NCBI RefSeq assembly: GCF_900111925.1 | Contig: NZ_FOKA01000002.1 | Location: 1-64,000 of the forward strand | From: Cellulomonas marina | GTDB taxonomy: Bacteria; Actinomycetota; Actinomycetes; Actinomycetales; Cellulomonadaceae | DNA length: 64,000 nt | Direction of reading: 5' to 3' | Part shown: in pieces, positions 1 to 11,070 of the stretch | How positions within the stretch are numbered: position 1 is the stretch's first letter | Layout of the letters: the number at the start of each line of letters is the position of its first letter | Position numbers and translations under genes: made by a program | Notes under the pieces: generated by a model | Database searches by the model: none | Seen by the model: only the letters and a program-made list of their open reading frames with translations | Told to the model about the DNA's origin: nothing

Positions 1-206
1 GTCGGTGGTCACGGGGTGTGGCCTCTCGGTGGTGCGGTCGGGAGGGGTTCGGGAGGTCTGCTGCGCGAGCGGTGCCGCGGGCAGGCCGTCGATCGGGGGC
101 GCGGTCGGGGGGACGGCGCGGGTGGTCCGGCGGCGTGGGTGGACGGGCGGTGCGGGTGGACGGGCGGTGCGGGTGGACGGGCGGTGCGGGTGGACGGGCG
201 GTGCGG
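1..206. other. Left edge, no supported gene
   Basis: Very GC-rich sequence downstream of the LacI-type gene. Apart from the 17-bp tandem repeats at 137-204 I see nothing I can support. A GTG on the minus strand at 10-12 (reading Met-Thr-Thr-Asp) could begin a gene running off the left edge, but 12 nt are not enough to judge. Confidence 0.4.
137..204. repeat. 17-bp tandem repeat, 4 perfect copies
   Basis: Four identical head-to-tail copies of gggtggacgggcggtgc (137-153, 154-170, 171-187, 188-204). The array ends 2 nt before the stop codon of the minus-strand LacI-type gene (TGA at 209-207), so it lies in the start of that gene's 3' untranslated region. It has no internal dyad symmetry and is not a hairpin terminator. 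Confidence 0.95.
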
Positions 207-1322
207 TCAGCCGGCGGCGCGGTGCGCCGGCGCGCCGTGGCGCGGGGCGGCGCGGGGGCCGTCGGCGTCGGGCAGCGCCGGCCCGGGGGCCGTGCGCGGC
301 GCGGGCCCGGTGGACCCGCGCACGATGAGCTCGGGCTGGAAGAGCAGCTCCGTGCGCGCGGCGCTGCTGCGGTTGATCTCGGCGACGAGCGCGCTCACCG
401 CCGCGTGGCCCATGGCCTGCACGGGCTGGCGGACGGTCGTGAGGGGCGGGTCGGTGTAGGCGACGAGGGGTGAGTCGTCGAACCCGACGACCGACACGTC
501 GCCCGGCACCTGCAGGCCCATCGACCGTGCCGCCCGCACGGCGCCCAGCGCCATGAGGTCCGAGCTGCACACGACCGCCGTGTGCCCGCTCGCGAAGAGC
601 TGCTGGGCCGCCGCCTGGCCGCCCTCGACCGTGTACAGCGTCGAGACGACGTGCGGCTCCCCGTCCTCGACGCCCAGGTGCTCCGCGAGGTTGCGCAGGA
701 ACGCGGCGCGCTTGCGCTGGGCCGGCAGGAACCGCCCCGGACCGATGGCGAGCCCGATGGACCGGTGGCCCATCTGGACGAGGTGGCGCACGGCCAGGTC
801 GATCGCGGCCGCGTCGTCCGTGGACACCGTCGGCGCGGCGATGCCGTGCGCCGCGCCGTTGACGAACACCACGGGCATGTTGCGGTGCAGCAGGCGTTCG
901 TAGCGCTCCGTCGAGGCGGTGGTGTCCGCGTGCAGCCCGGACACGAAGACGATGCCCGCGACCCCGTGCTCGAGGAGCACGTCGACGTACTGGTCCTCCG
1001 TCGTGCTGCCGGGGGACTGGGTGCACAGCAGGGGCGTGTACCCGCGCTCGGTCAGCATCGTCTCGATGACCTGCGCGAACGCCGGGAACACCGGGTTGCT
1101 CAGCTCCGGCACGATGAGCCCGACCAGGCCGACGGAGCGCGACCGCAGCTTCTCGGGGCGCTCGTAGCCGAGCACGTCGAGCGCGGCGAGCACCGCCTGG
1201 CGGGCCTGGGTCGACACGCCGTGCTTGCCGTTGAGCACGCGGGACACGGTGGCCGTGCTCACGCCGGCGAGCTCGGCGAGGTCGGCCATGCGCGTGCGCT
1301 CGGGCAGGGAGGGGGGTTCCAC
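207..1322 (-). CDS. LacI-family transcriptional regulator (MalR-like)
   Basis: A DNA-binding repressor of 371 aa whose ligand is probably a maltodextrin-type sugar; the ligand is inferred only from the neighbouring genes. The N-terminus has a LacI helix-turn-helix at about residues 12-33 (MADLAELAGVSTATVSRVL), followed by a periplasmic-binding-protein-like sensor domain ending near residue 335 (FQPELIVRGST). The last ~35 residues are a disordered Pro/Ala/Arg tail. I chose the GTG at 1322 because GAGGAGG lies 5 nt upstream; a later ATG at 1289 would also keep the HTH. It diverges from the substrate-binding protein gene at 1669, the usual arrangement for autoregulated sugar operons. Confidence 0.9.
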   Translation of the reverse strand: MEPPSLPERTRMADLAELAGVSTATVSRVLNGKHGVSTQARQAVLAALDVLGYERPEKLRSRSVGLVGLIVPELSNPVFPAFAQVIETMLTERGYTPLLCTQSPGSTTEDQYVDVLLEHGVAGIVFVSGLHADTTASTERYERLLHRNMPVVFVNGAAHGIAAPTVSTDDAAAIDLAVRHLVQMGHRSIGLAIGPGRFLPAQRKRAAFLRNLAEHLGVEDGEPHVVSTLYTVEGGQAAAQQLFASGHTAVVCSSDLMALGAVRAARSMGLQVPGDVSVVGFDDSPLVAYTDPPLTTVRQPVQAMGHAAVSALVAEINRSSAARTELLFQPELIVRGSTGPAPRTAPGPALPDADGPRAAPRHGAPAHRAAG

Positions 1323-1369
1323 CAGACCTCCTCGTCGTGATGGTGGTGACGTCACGTGCTGCGGTGGTC

Positions 1370-1382
1370 GCAAGCGGTTTGC
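1370..1382. promoter_or_regulatory. Candidate LacI-family operator
   Basis: GCAAGCGGTTTGC is an imperfect palindrome (GCAA/TTGC arms) with the AAnCGnTT core typical of LacI/GalR-family operators. It lies 48 nt upstream of the regulator's start in the divergent intergenic region. A TGACGTCA palindrome sits nearby at 1347-1354. Assignment to this regulator is inference. Confidence 0.4.
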
Positions 1383-1558
1383 ACGCTTTGCGTCCGCGTT
1401 TCGGCACACGGTATCGGCGGGTGCGCAGGCGCTGCAACGATCCGCGCCCGCGCGCCGCCCGGCGCCGCCCCGGTCGTGGGGCTCGGACGGTGCGCCCCGC
1501 GCGCCCGCGAGACGCGGATGTCGGCCAGGTCACAGTTCTGCAACGGAGTGAGAACGGC

Positions 1559-1588
1559 TTGCTGTCCGTGAAAAAGGATTGCTACGGT
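1559..1588 (+). promoter_or_regulatory. Candidate promoter of the maltodextrin operon
   Basis: A -35-like TTGCTG (1559-1564) and a -10-like TACGGT (1583-1588) are separated by 18 nt and lie about 80 nt before the substrate-binding protein start. The remainder of the 1323-1668 gap shows no gene. Confidence 0.5.
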
Positions 1589-1668
1589 GCGGGGGTCGCA
1601 GCGACGCGCGCCTCCGAGGACGGACCGGCACTCGTCGCCAGCCCATTAAACGACGGAGGAACACCAAC

Positions 1669-2973
1669 ATGCGCAGGATCACTTCGACCGTGGCGATGAT
1701 GGCGGGCGTCACGCTGCTCGCCGCCGCCTGCAGCGGCGGGGGCGGCAGCACGTCGGCGGAGGAGTCCCCCTCCTCCTCGGCCGCCGCCGAGCCCTCCGCC
1801 TCCGAGAGCGCCCCGCCGGTCCGCGGCGACGAGGAGCTCGTCATCTGGACCGACGCGCTCAAGCTCGACGCGGTGCGCGCGGTCGCGGACCAGTTCGCCG
1901 AGGACAACGGCATCACCGTCGGCGTGCAGGCCATCGTCAACACCCGCACGGACTTCATCACCGCCAACGCGGCGGGCAACGGCCCCGACGTCGTCGTCGG
2001 CGCGCACGACTGGATCGGCCAGCTCGTGCAGAACGGCGCGATCGACCCGCTGCAGCTCTCGGCGGCGGACCTCGGCGGCTACGCCGAGAACGCGATCCAG
2101 GCGGTCACCTACGACGGCCAGATCTACGGCCTGCCCTACGGCGTCGAGGCGCTGGGCCTGTACTGCAACAAGGCGTACGCGCCCGACACCTATGCGAGCC
2201 TCGACGACGTCATCGCCGCCGGCCAGGCCGCCGTGGACGCCGGCCAGGTCGAGACCTCGCTCAACGTCGCCCAGGGCGACGTCGGCGACGCGTACCACAT
2301 GCAGCCGATCCTCACCTCGATGGGCGGGTACCTGTTCGGCCAGAACCCGGACGGCACCTACAACCCCGAGGACCTCGGCCTCGCGAGCCCCGGCGGCCTC
2401 GCCGCGGCGCAGAAGATCTTCGACCTCGGCGAGCAGGGCTCGAACGTCCTGCGCCGGTCGATCAGCGGTGACAACAGCATCGCGCTGTTCGCCGAGGGCC
2501 GCGCCGCCTGCCTCATCTCGGGCCCGTGGGCCCTGGCCGACGTCCGCGAGGGCCTCGGCGAGGACGGCTACACGCTGCAGCCCATCCCCGGCTTCGCCGG
2601 CCAGCAGCCCGCGCAGCCGTTCCTCGGCGCCCAGGCGTTCTACGTCGCGGCCAACGGCCAGAACAAGACCTTCGCGCAGGAGTTCGTCACGAACGGCGTC
2701 AACAACGCCGAGGGCATGACGACGATGTACGAGCTGGCCAACCTGCCCCCGGCGCTGACCGAGGTGCGCCAGTCCATCGCGGCGGACAACCCCGACTTCG
2801 AGGTGTTCGCGCAGGCGGCCGACAACGGCAACCCGATGCCCGCCGTGCCGGCCATGGCCGAGGTGTGGGCCCCGCTCGGCCAGGCCTACTCGGCCATCAT
2901 CGGCGGCGCCGACCCGGCGTCGACGATGCAGCAGGCCCAGGACACCATCGCCGCGGCGATCGCCGCGTCCTGA
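1669..2973 (+). CDS. Sugar ABC transporter substrate-binding lipoprotein (MalE-like)
   Basis: The extracellular solute receptor of an ABC sugar importer, 434 aa. The N-terminus is a lipoprotein signal peptide with lipobox LAAAC (Cys21), followed by a Gly/Ser/Glu-rich linker, so the mature protein should be tethered to the outer face of the membrane. The body fits the family 1 sugar-binding (maltose/maltodextrin) fold, for example VIWTDALKLDAVRAVADQF near the mature start and PFLGAQAFYVAANGQNK in the second lobe. The ATG at 1669 is preceded by GGAGG at 1653-1657. It is first in an operon with two permeases and a GH13 hydrolase; no ATPase gene is present, so a shared MsiK-type ATPase elsewhere is likely (inference). 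Confidence 0.92.
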   Translation: MRRITSTVAMMAGVTLLAAACSGGGGSTSAEESPSSSAAAEPSASESAPPVRGDEELVIWTDALKLDAVRAVADQFAEDNGITVGVQAIVNTRTDFITANAAGNGPDVVVGAHDWIGQLVQNGAIDPLQLSAADLGGYAENAIQAVTYDGQIYGLPYGVEALGLYCNKAYAPDTYASLDDVIAAGQAAVDAGQVETSLNVAQGDVGDAYHMQPILTSMGGYLFGQNPDGTYNPEDLGLASPGGLAAAQKIFDLGEQGSNVLRRSISGDNSIALFAEGRAACLISGPWALADVREGLGEDGYTLQPIPGFAGQQPAQPFLGAQAFYVAANGQNKTFAQEFVTNGVNNAEGMTTMYELANLPPALTEVRQSIAADNPDFEVFAQAADNGNPMPAVPAMAEVWAPLGQAYSAIIGGADPASTMQQAQDTIAAAIAAS

Positions 2974-2982
2974 ACCGACGGG

Positions 2983-3015
2983 GCCCCGGGGACCGGCACG
3001 ACCGGTCCCCGGGGC
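2983..3015 (+). terminator. Strong hairpin between malE- and malF-like genes
   Basis: Two 14-nt perfectly complementary arms (2983-2996 and 3002-3015) with a 5-nt loop lie 10 nt after the substrate-binding protein stop. No U tract follows. Such hairpins after malE-type genes often stabilise the upstream message or partly terminate it, so that the binding protein is made in excess over the permeases. Confidence 0.75.
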
Positions 3016-3125
3016 GCCCGTCGTCCCCGGGTGGCGCGTCGTCGCCCCCGTCGTCGTCCCCCGTCGTCGTCCTCGTCGTCGTCCTCGCCGTCCCCGCCTG
3101 TCAGCGCCGATTCCCGGAGCCCGCC

Positions 3126-4756
<1,631 letters not shown>

Positions 4757-4757
<1 letters not shown>

Positions 4758-5710
4758 TGAGCACCGTCGCCCCCGCCACCGGCACGGCCGGTGCCGCCAC
4801 GTCCACCCGTCGCCCCGGCCGGGGCGGGGACGGCGTCGACCCGTCCCGCGCGGCGGTGCGCCGCCGGCGCTGGTGGAAGGAGGTCGGCTGGCGCCACGTC
4901 GTCGGCATCATCGCCGTCGTGTACGCGCTGGTCCCGGTCGTGTACCTGCTCTCGGCGTCGGTGAACCCCATCGGCTCGGTCGTGTCCACGGACCTGTTCC
5001 CGACCCGCGTCAGCCTCGGCAACTACGCCGACCTGTTCAACAACCCCAGCCGCCCCTTCGCCCGGTGGTTCCTCAACACCCTCGTCATCGCGGTCGTGGT
5101 GGTGGTGGCCCAGCTCTTCGCGAGCTCCCTGGCGGCCTACGCGTTCTCGCGCTTCCGGTTCACCGGGCGGCGCGGCGGGCTGCTCACGCTGCTGCTCATC
5201 CAGCTCTTCCCGCAGTTCCTCGCGGCGGTCGCGCTGTACCAGATGTTCACGGGCATCGGGGAGGTGGCGCCCGCGATCGGCCTGGACACCCTGCCGGGCT
5301 ACATCCTCGTGATGATGGGCGGCGCGCTGGGGCAGGTGTGGCTCATCAAGGGCTTCTTCGACTCCATCCCCGTCGAGCTCGACGAGGCCGCGAAGATCGA
5401 CGGGGCCGGGCACGCCCAGGTGTTCTTCCAGGTGATCCTGCCGCTCGTGCGCCCGATCCTCGCCACCACGGGCCTGCTCGTCTTCGTCGGGGTGTTCGGG
5501 GAGTTCATCCTCGCGTCCATCTTCCTGCGGGAGACCGAGATCAAGACCGTCGCCGTGGGCCTGTACGGCGTGCTCGACGCCGACCGGTCCAACAACCTCG
5601 GGTGGTTCGCCGCCGCGTCGGTGATCGTGTCCATCCCCGTGGTGCTGCTGTTCCAGTACCTGCAGAAGTACATCGTCGGGGGCATCACGGCGGGCGCCGT
5701 CAAGGGATGA
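4757..5710 (+). CDS. malG: Maltose/maltodextrin ABC transporter permease (MalG-like)
   Basis: The second permease subunit, 317 aa. About 40 cytoplasmic N-terminal residues precede six predicted membrane helices, beginning around HVVGIIAVVYALVPVVYLL. The EAA motif is intact (DEAAKIDGAGHAQVFFQVIL, near residue 210). Its start codon overlaps the malF stop by one base (TGATG), showing tight translational coupling, and its stop overlaps the first possible ATG of the following hydrolase (ATGA). Family length is about 280-300 aa, so this is slightly long at the N-terminus. Confidence 0.92.
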
Positions 5711-7629
5711 GCGGGATGAGCGAGTCCCACCCCCTCGGTCACCGCGCCCGCCCGCTGCTCCAGCCGCACCACGACGGGTCCCCGCTCTACGCGGGGACGG
5801 ACGCACCGGGCCCGGGGGACACCGTCTCCGTGCGGGTCCGCGTGCCGTCCGTCCCCGGCGCCGACGCGCGCGACGCCCGCGTCGTGCTGCGCTGGGTCCG
5901 GGACGGCGAGCCCGTGCTGCGCGAGGCGGTCCGGGACGGCGACGACGACGCCGGCGCCTGGTTCACCGCGGACCTCGAGGTGAGCAACCCCGTCACCTCC
6001 TACCGGTTCGTCCTCGTCGAGGGCGGCCGGTACCGGGTGCTCAACGCGGAGGGCCTGCACGCGCGCGACGTCTCCGACGCGGGCGACTTCCTCGCCTCCT
6101 CGCACGCCGGCCCGCCCGGCTGGGTCGCCGACCAGGTCGCCTACCAGGTGTTCCCCGACCGGTTCGCACGCTCGGGCGTGCAGCGGCCGCTGCCGGACTG
6201 GGCGCTGCCCGCCGGCTGGGACGACCCGGTGGTGCACCGCGGGCCGGACACGCCCCGCCAGGTGTACGGCGGCGACCTCGACGGGGTCGCCGCCCACCTG
6301 GACCACGTGGCCGACCTCGGGGCGACGCTGCTGTACCTCACGCCCGTCTTCGAGGGCCGCTCCAACCACCGCTACGACGCGCGGACCTTCGACCGCGTGG
6401 ACCCGCTGCTGGGGGGCGACGAGGCGCTGGTGCGCCTCGTGCAAGCCGCGCACGCGCGGGGCATCCGGGTCGTCGGCGACCTCACCCTCAACCACACGGG
6501 CGACGACCACGACTGGTTCCGCGCCGCGCAGGCCGACGCGGGCGCACCCGAGGCCGGGTACTACACGTTCCACGAGCACCCGCACCGGTATGCCTCGTGG
6601 CTCGGCGTGCCGAGCCTGCCCAAGCTCGACCACCGGGCGCCGGCCCTGCGGCGGGCGCTGTACGAGGGGCCGGGCTCCGTCGTCGACCGGTGGCTGCGCG
6701 CGGGCCTCGACGGCTGGCGGATCGACGTGGCGAACATGACGGGGCGCCTCGGCGCGACGGACCTGGCGCACGACGTCGCGCGGGCCGTGCGCGGCACCAT
6801 GGCGCCCGACCGGTGGCTGCTGGCCGAGCACGGGCACGACGCCGCGCCCGACCTCGCCGGGGACGGCTGGCACGGGACCATGGACTACGCCGCCTTCACG
6901 CGGCCGGTCTGGACGTGGCTCAACGGCGGGGGGCCGCAGGGCCCCGGGCTGCCGCACGGCCTGGAGTACCTCGGGATCCCCGTGCCGGTGCCGGTGCTGC
7001 CGGCGACCGCGGCGGTGGCGACCCTGCGGGAGGTGCGCGCCCGCGCGCCCTGGCGTGCCTGGACGTCCTCGACCCTGCACCTCGACTCGCACGACACGCC
7101 GCGGTTCCGCACGGTGGCCGGCGGCGGCACCCACGGGGGCGTCGACCGCGAGGGGCACGGGCGGGCCCGGCACCTCGTCGGGCTCGCGCTGCAGATGACG
7201 CTGCCCGGCGTGCCGAGCATCTTCGCCGGCGACGAGCTCGGGCTCACCGGCACGGACGGCGAGCACTCCCGCACCCCGTTCCCGTGGGACCGGCGCGGCA
7301 CGTGGGACGACGAGAGCCTCGACGCCTACCGCACCTGGGTCGACACCCGTCGGGCGCACGTGGCGCTGCGCCGCGGGGGCCTGCGGTTCGTCGACGTGGG
7401 GGAGGACCACCTCACGTTCCTGCGCGAGCACGCGGACGGCACGGTGCTCGTGCACGCCGCGCGGGCGCCGCACGGGCCTGTGGTGCTGCCGGCGGCGGCG
7501 CTCGGCGTCGCCGGCGCGGCCGCGCTCGAGCCCCTGACCCCGGGGACCGGGGCGGCGGCCGACGTCGGCGCCGGCCTCGTCGTGCTGCCCGCGGACGGTC
7601 CCGCCGCCCACGCCTGGCGCCTGCCCTGA
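5707..7629 (+). CDS. Glycoside hydrolase family 13 (neopullulanase/alpha-glucosidase-like)
   Basis: An enzyme of the alpha-amylase family, 640 aa, with no signal peptide, so it probably hydrolyses imported maltodextrins in the cytoplasm. The first ~110 residues look like a beta-sandwich N-terminal domain of the cyclomaltodextrinase/neopullulanase type. The GH13 conserved regions are all present: DLTLNH (258-263), GWRID with the nucleophile Asp340, the acid/base Glu374 in AEHG, and LDSHD with Asp463. The last gene of the transporter operon; its ATG overlaps the malG TGA. An alternative ATG at 5716 has a better-spaced AAGGG. Exact specificity cannot be read from sequence. Confidence 0.9.
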   Translation: MSGMSESHPLGHRARPLLQPHHDGSPLYAGTDAPGPGDTVSVRVRVPSVPGADARDARVVLRWVRDGEPVLREAVRDGDDDAGAWFTADLEVSNPVTSYRFVLVEGGRYRVLNAEGLHARDVSDAGDFLASSHAGPPGWVADQVAYQVFPDRFARSGVQRPLPDWALPAGWDDPVVHRGPDTPRQVYGGDLDGVAAHLDHVADLGATLLYLTPVFEGRSNHRYDARTFDRVDPLLGGDEALVRLVQAAHARGIRVVGDLTLNHTGDDHDWFRAAQADAGAPEAGYYTFHEHPHRYASWLGVPSLPKLDHRAPALRRALYEGPGSVVDRWLRAGLDGWRIDVANMTGRLGATDLAHDVARAVRGTMAPDRWLLAEHGHDAAPDLAGDGWHGTMDYAAFTRPVWTWLNGGGPQGPGLPHGLEYLGIPVPVPVLPATAAVATLREVRARAPWRAWTSSTLHLDSHDTPRFRTVAGGGTHGGVDREGHGRARHLVGLALQMTLPGVPSIFAGDELGLTGTDGEHSRTPFPWDRRGTWDDESLDAYRTWVDTRRAHVALRRGGLRFVDVGEDHLTFLREHADGTVLVHAARAPHGPVVLPAAALGVAGAAALEPLTPGTGAAADVGAGLVVLPADGPAAHAWRLP

Positions 7630-7651
7630 CGGCCGGGCGGTCCCCGCTCGT

Positions 7652-7657
7652 TACCCT
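7652..7657 (+). promoter_or_regulatory. -10 element of dgt (leaderless type)
   Basis: TACCCT ends 6 nt before the GTG start of dgt, so transcription should begin at or next to the start codon. Confidence 0.55.
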
Positions 7658-7663
7658 GGCCCC

Positions 7664-8989
7664 GTGACCGCCCTCGACGACGCCCGTGCGCCGCGGACGC
7701 CCGGGGCCCTGGTGGCCGGTGACGGGTACGACGACGCCGACCGCGAGCGGTGGGTGCCCGAGGGGTCCAAGAACGCCGAGCGCAGCGCCTTCGAGCGCGA
7801 CCGCGCCCGGCTCGTGCACTCCAGCGCGCTGCGCCGGCTCGGGGCCAAGACGCAGGTGCTGGGCCCGTCCTCCGACGACTTCGTGCGCACCCGGCTGACG
7901 CACACCCTCGAGGTCGCGCAGGTGGGGCGCGAGATCGGCAAGGCCCTCGGCTGCGACCCGGACGTCGTCGACACCGCCTGCCTCGCGCACGACCTCGGCC
8001 ACCCGCCGTTCGGGCACAACGGCGAGCGCGCGCTCGCGGCGCTGGCCCGCGGTATCGGGGGCTTCGAGGGCAACGCGCAGACCCTGCGGCTGCTCACGCG
8101 CCTCGAGCCGAAGGTCGCCCGGCCCGACGGCACCTCGGTCGGCCTGAACCTCACGCGCGCGAGCCTCGACGCGTCGGTGAAGTACCCGTGGCGGTTCGGG
8201 CAGGGGCCGCTGAGCCCGGCCAGCGGCCGCCCCACGCACAAGTTCGGCGTCTACGAGGACGACCTCCCCGTCTTCGACTGGCTCCGGGCCGGTGCGCCCG
8301 CGGGCCGCAAGTGCCTCGAGGCCCAGGTCATGGACCTCGCCGACGACGTGTCCTACTCCGTGCACGACGTGGAGGACGCCGTCGTCGGGGGACGCGTGGA
8401 CCTCGTCGTGCTCGAGCAGCGCGAGGAGCGCGACCGCGTCGTCGAGGCCGTGCACACCTGGTACGGCGACGCGGTCGACGCCGCCGGGCTGCACGCCGCG
8501 ATGGACCGGCTCGTCGCCGCGCGGCTCTGGCGCCCCGGCTTCGACGGGTCCCGCGGGGCGCTCGCGGTCCTCAAGGACGCGACGAGCCAGCTCATCGGCC
8601 GGTTCGCCAAGGCCGCGCAGGCCGCCACCCGCCAGCGGCACGGGCCGGGCCCGCTCACGCGCTACGCGGCCGACCTCGTCGTCCCGGTGGAGACCGTCGC
8701 CGAGATCCTCGTGCTCAAGGGCCTGGCGGTCGCCTACGTCATGGCCCCGCGCGAGCTCGAGCCGCTCTACCAGCGCCAGCGCGACCTGCTCGCCGACCTC
8801 GTGCTCGTGCTCTCGGACCGGGCGCCCGACGCCCTGGAGCCGCCCTTCGCGGCGGACTGGCGCGAGGCGGCCGACGACACCGCGCGGCTGCGCGTCGTCG
8901 TCGACCAGGTCGCGTCGCTGACGGACGTCTCGGCGGTGGCGCTGCACCGCCGGCTCGTACGGCCGACGGGCGCTGCACAGGTGGTGTGA
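7664..8989 (+). CDS. dgt: dGTP triphosphohydrolase-like protein
   Basis: A member of the HD-domain deoxyguanosinetriphosphate triphosphohydrolase family, 441 aa, which cleaves dNTPs to nucleoside and tripolyphosphate in nucleotide-pool control. The metal-binding HD motif is at His109-Asp110 (AHDLGHPPFGHNGE), preceded by conserved RLTHTLEVAQVGREI with another metal-ligand His. MDLADDVSYSVHDVEDA supplies the C-terminal HD-type Asp. Actinobacterial members usually sit immediately before dnaG, as here. The GTG at 7664 is chosen because a -10 hexamer lies exactly 6 nt upstream, and the reading frame does not need an SD. Confidence 0.93.
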   Translation: MTALDDARAPRTPGALVAGDGYDDADRERWVPEGSKNAERSAFERDRARLVHSSALRRLGAKTQVLGPSSDDFVRTRLTHTLEVAQVGREIGKALGCDPDVVDTACLAHDLGHPPFGHNGERALAALARGIGGFEGNAQTLRLLTRLEPKVARPDGTSVGLNLTRASLDASVKYPWRFGQGPLSPASGRPTHKFGVYEDDLPVFDWLRAGAPAGRKCLEAQVMDLADDVSYSVHDVEDAVVGGRVDLVVLEQREERDRVVEAVHTWYGDAVDAAGLHAAMDRLVAARLWRPGFDGSRGALAVLKDATSQLIGRFAKAAQAATRQRHGPGPLTRYAADLVVPVETVAEILVLKGLAVAYVMAPRELEPLYQRQRDLLADLVLVLSDRAPDALEPPFAADWREAADDTARLRVVVDQVASLTDVSAVALHRRLVRPTGAAQVV

Positions 8990-9018
8990 CCGCCGCCGTC
9001 GAGGGGTCCGGCCGCGCC

Positions 9019-9024
9019 TAGACT
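9019..9024 (+). promoter_or_regulatory. -10 element of dnaG (leaderless type)
   Basis: TAGACT ends 6 nt before the GTG of dnaG, giving dnaG its own promoter beyond any read-through from dgt. Confidence 0.6.
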
Positions 9025-9030
9025 GCGCCC

Positions 9031-11031
9031 GTGGCGGGGCGCATCGTGCGGGAGGACGTGGACGCGGTCCGCGAGCGCGCCCGCATCGAGGAGGTCGTCG
9101 GCGCCCACGTCGGGCTGCGGCCCGCCGGCGTCGGGTCCCTCAAGGGCCTGTGCCCCTTCCACGACGAGCGCACGCCGTCCTTCCACGTCCGCCCGCAGGT
9201 GGGCCGCTACCACTGCTTCGGCTGCGGCGAAGGCGGAGACGTCATCGACTTCGTGCAGAAGGTCGACGGGCTCGGCTTCACGGAGGCGGTCGAGCACCTC
9301 GCGGGGCGCGCGGGCGTGCAGCTGCGGTACGAGGAGGGCGGCGCCGCCCGTCCCGGGGAGGAGCCCGGCCGCCGCCGCCGCCTCCTGGACGCGCACCAGG
9401 TGGCCGAGCAGTACTACCGCGAGCAGCTCGCGGCGCCCGGGGCGACGGCCGCGCGGCAGTTCCTGGCGGAGCGCGGGTTCGACCGCGCGGCGGCCGAGAC
9501 CTTCGGCGTCGGCTACGCACCAGCGGGGTGGGACCACCTGCTGCGGCACCTGCGGGGACGCGGCTTCACCGAGCCGGAGCTCGAGGCCTCCGGGCTGGTG
9601 AGCCAGGGGCAGCGCGGCGTCTACGACCGGTTCCGCGGGCGCCTGGTGTGGCCGATCCGCGAGGTCACGGGCGACACCGTCGGGTTCGGCGCCCGGCGCC
9701 TGCTCGACGAGGACACGGGCCCCAAGTACCTCAACACCCCCGAGACGCCGATCTACCGCAAGTCGCACGTGCTGTACGGCCTCGACCTGGCCAAGCGCGC
9801 GATCGCGCAGGACAAGCGCGTGGTCGTCGTCGAGGGCTACACCGACGTCATGGCCATGCACCTGTCCGGGGTGCCGGGCGCCGTGGCCACCTGCGGGACG
9901 GCGTTCGGGTCGGACCACGCCCGGATCCTGCGGCGCCTGCTGGGCGACGTGGGCTCCACCGCGGGCCTGCAGCTCACCGGCGGGCGGTCGCTCGGCGGGG
10001 AGGTCGTCTTCACCTTCGACGGCGACGCCGCCGGCCAGAAGGCCGCGCTGCGCGCCTTCGCGGAGGACCAGACGTTCTCCATGCAGACCTTCGTGTCCGT
10101 CGAGCCGCACGGGTACGACCCGTGCGACCTGCGCCAGCGGCAGGGGCCCGACGCCGTGCGGGCCCTCGTCGAGCAGCGGCAGCCGCTCTTCGAGTTCGTC
10201 GTGCGCTCGACGCTGCGGGCGTTCGACCTGCGGACGCCGGAGGGCCGCGTCAACGCCCTGCGCGCGGCGGCGCCGGCCGTCGCGAGCATCCGGGACGGCG
10301 CCCTGCGCCCGGAGTACGTGCGGCTGCTCACGGGCTGGCTCGGCATGGAGGACGAGGAGACCGTGCGACGCGCGGTGCAGGCCGTGGCGCGGCAGGGCGC
10401 GGGCGTGGCGGGGCGCGGTCAGGCGGGGCGCGGCGAGGCCGGCGGCCGGGCGGGCGGGCGCGGGCGGGGCGACGAGGGCGCCGGCCCGGGGGCGGACGCC
10501 GAGCGCCGGCCCGTCGCCGTCGCGCGCATGCCCGCACCCGACCGCCGCGACCCCGTCACGCAGGTGGAGCGGACGGCCCTGGAGGTCGTGCTGCAGCTCC
10601 CGGAGCTGGTGCCGGTCGAGTTCGACGACCTGGGGGAGTCCGCCTTCGAGGCCCCCGCCCACCGTGCCGTGCACGCGGCGGTGCGTGCCGCGGGCGGCGT
10701 CGCGGCGGGCCGCGCGCTGGCCGAGGCCGCGCAGGGGACCGCCGCGGGCTGGGTCCAGCGCGTGCTGGAGGAGGCGGCCCTGCCGGTGCAGCCGCTGGTG
10801 ACCGAGCTCGCCGTGGCCCCGATCCCCGAGGACCGGCCCGACATGCTGGGCGCGTACGCGCGCGGTCTCGTGCTCAGCCTCGTCGACCTCGGCTACACGC
10901 GGCACATCGCCGACCTCAAGGGCCGGCTGCAGCGCATGGACCCCGCCCGCGAGCCCGACCTCTACCGCGACACGTTCGCCGAGCTCGTCGCCACCGAGAC
11001 GCAGCGCATCACCCTGCGCCAGAGCGCCTGA
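9031..11031 (+). CDS. dnaG: DNA primase
   Basis: Synthesises RNA primers at the replication fork; 666 aa. The N-terminal CHC2 zinc-binding domain has Cys41, His44, Cys62 and Cys65. The RNA-polymerase core follows, then a TOPRIM domain with Glu268 (VVEGYTDVMAMH) and the metal-binding Asp330-Gly-Asp332 (FTFDGDAAG). Between these, about residues 305-320, is a short Gly-rich insert (GSTAGLQLTGGRSLGGE). A Gly/Arg-rich linker near residues 455-490 leads to the C-terminal helicase-binding domain. The GTG at 9031 fits the leaderless -10. Length is in the usual actinobacterial range. Confidence 0.97.
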   Translation: MAGRIVREDVDAVRERARIEEVVGAHVGLRPAGVGSLKGLCPFHDERTPSFHVRPQVGRYHCFGCGEGGDVIDFVQKVDGLGFTEAVEHLAGRAGVQLRYEEGGAARPGEEPGRRRRLLDAHQVAEQYYREQLAAPGATAARQFLAERGFDRAAAETFGVGYAPAGWDHLLRHLRGRGFTEPELEASGLVSQGQRGVYDRFRGRLVWPIREVTGDTVGFGARRLLDEDTGPKYLNTPETPIYRKSHVLYGLDLAKRAIAQDKRVVVVEGYTDVMAMHLSGVPGAVATCGTAFGSDHARILRRLLGDVGSTAGLQLTGGRSLGGEVVFTFDGDAAGQKAALRAFAEDQTFSMQTFVSVEPHGYDPCDLRQRQGPDAVRALVEQRQPLFEFVVRSTLRAFDLRTPEGRVNALRAAAPAVASIRDGALRPEYVRLLTGWLGMEDEETVRRAVQAVARQGAGVAGRGQAGRGEAGGRAGGRGRGDEGAGPGADAERRPVAVARMPAPDRRDPVTQVERTALEVVLQLPELVPVEFDDLGESAFEAPAHRAVHAAVRAAGGVAAGRALAEAAQGTAAGWVQRVLEEAALPVQPLVTELAVAPIPEDRPDMLGAYARGLVLSLVDLGYTRHIADLKGRLQRMDPAREPDLYRDTFAELVATETQRITLRQSA

Positions 11032-11070
11032 GGGCCCCCTCCCAGGGCGAGGGTCACCGCCGGGTCAGCC

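Noticed and set aside
1-12. Possible minus-strand gene starting with GTG at 12-10
   Set aside because: Only four codons are inside the window.
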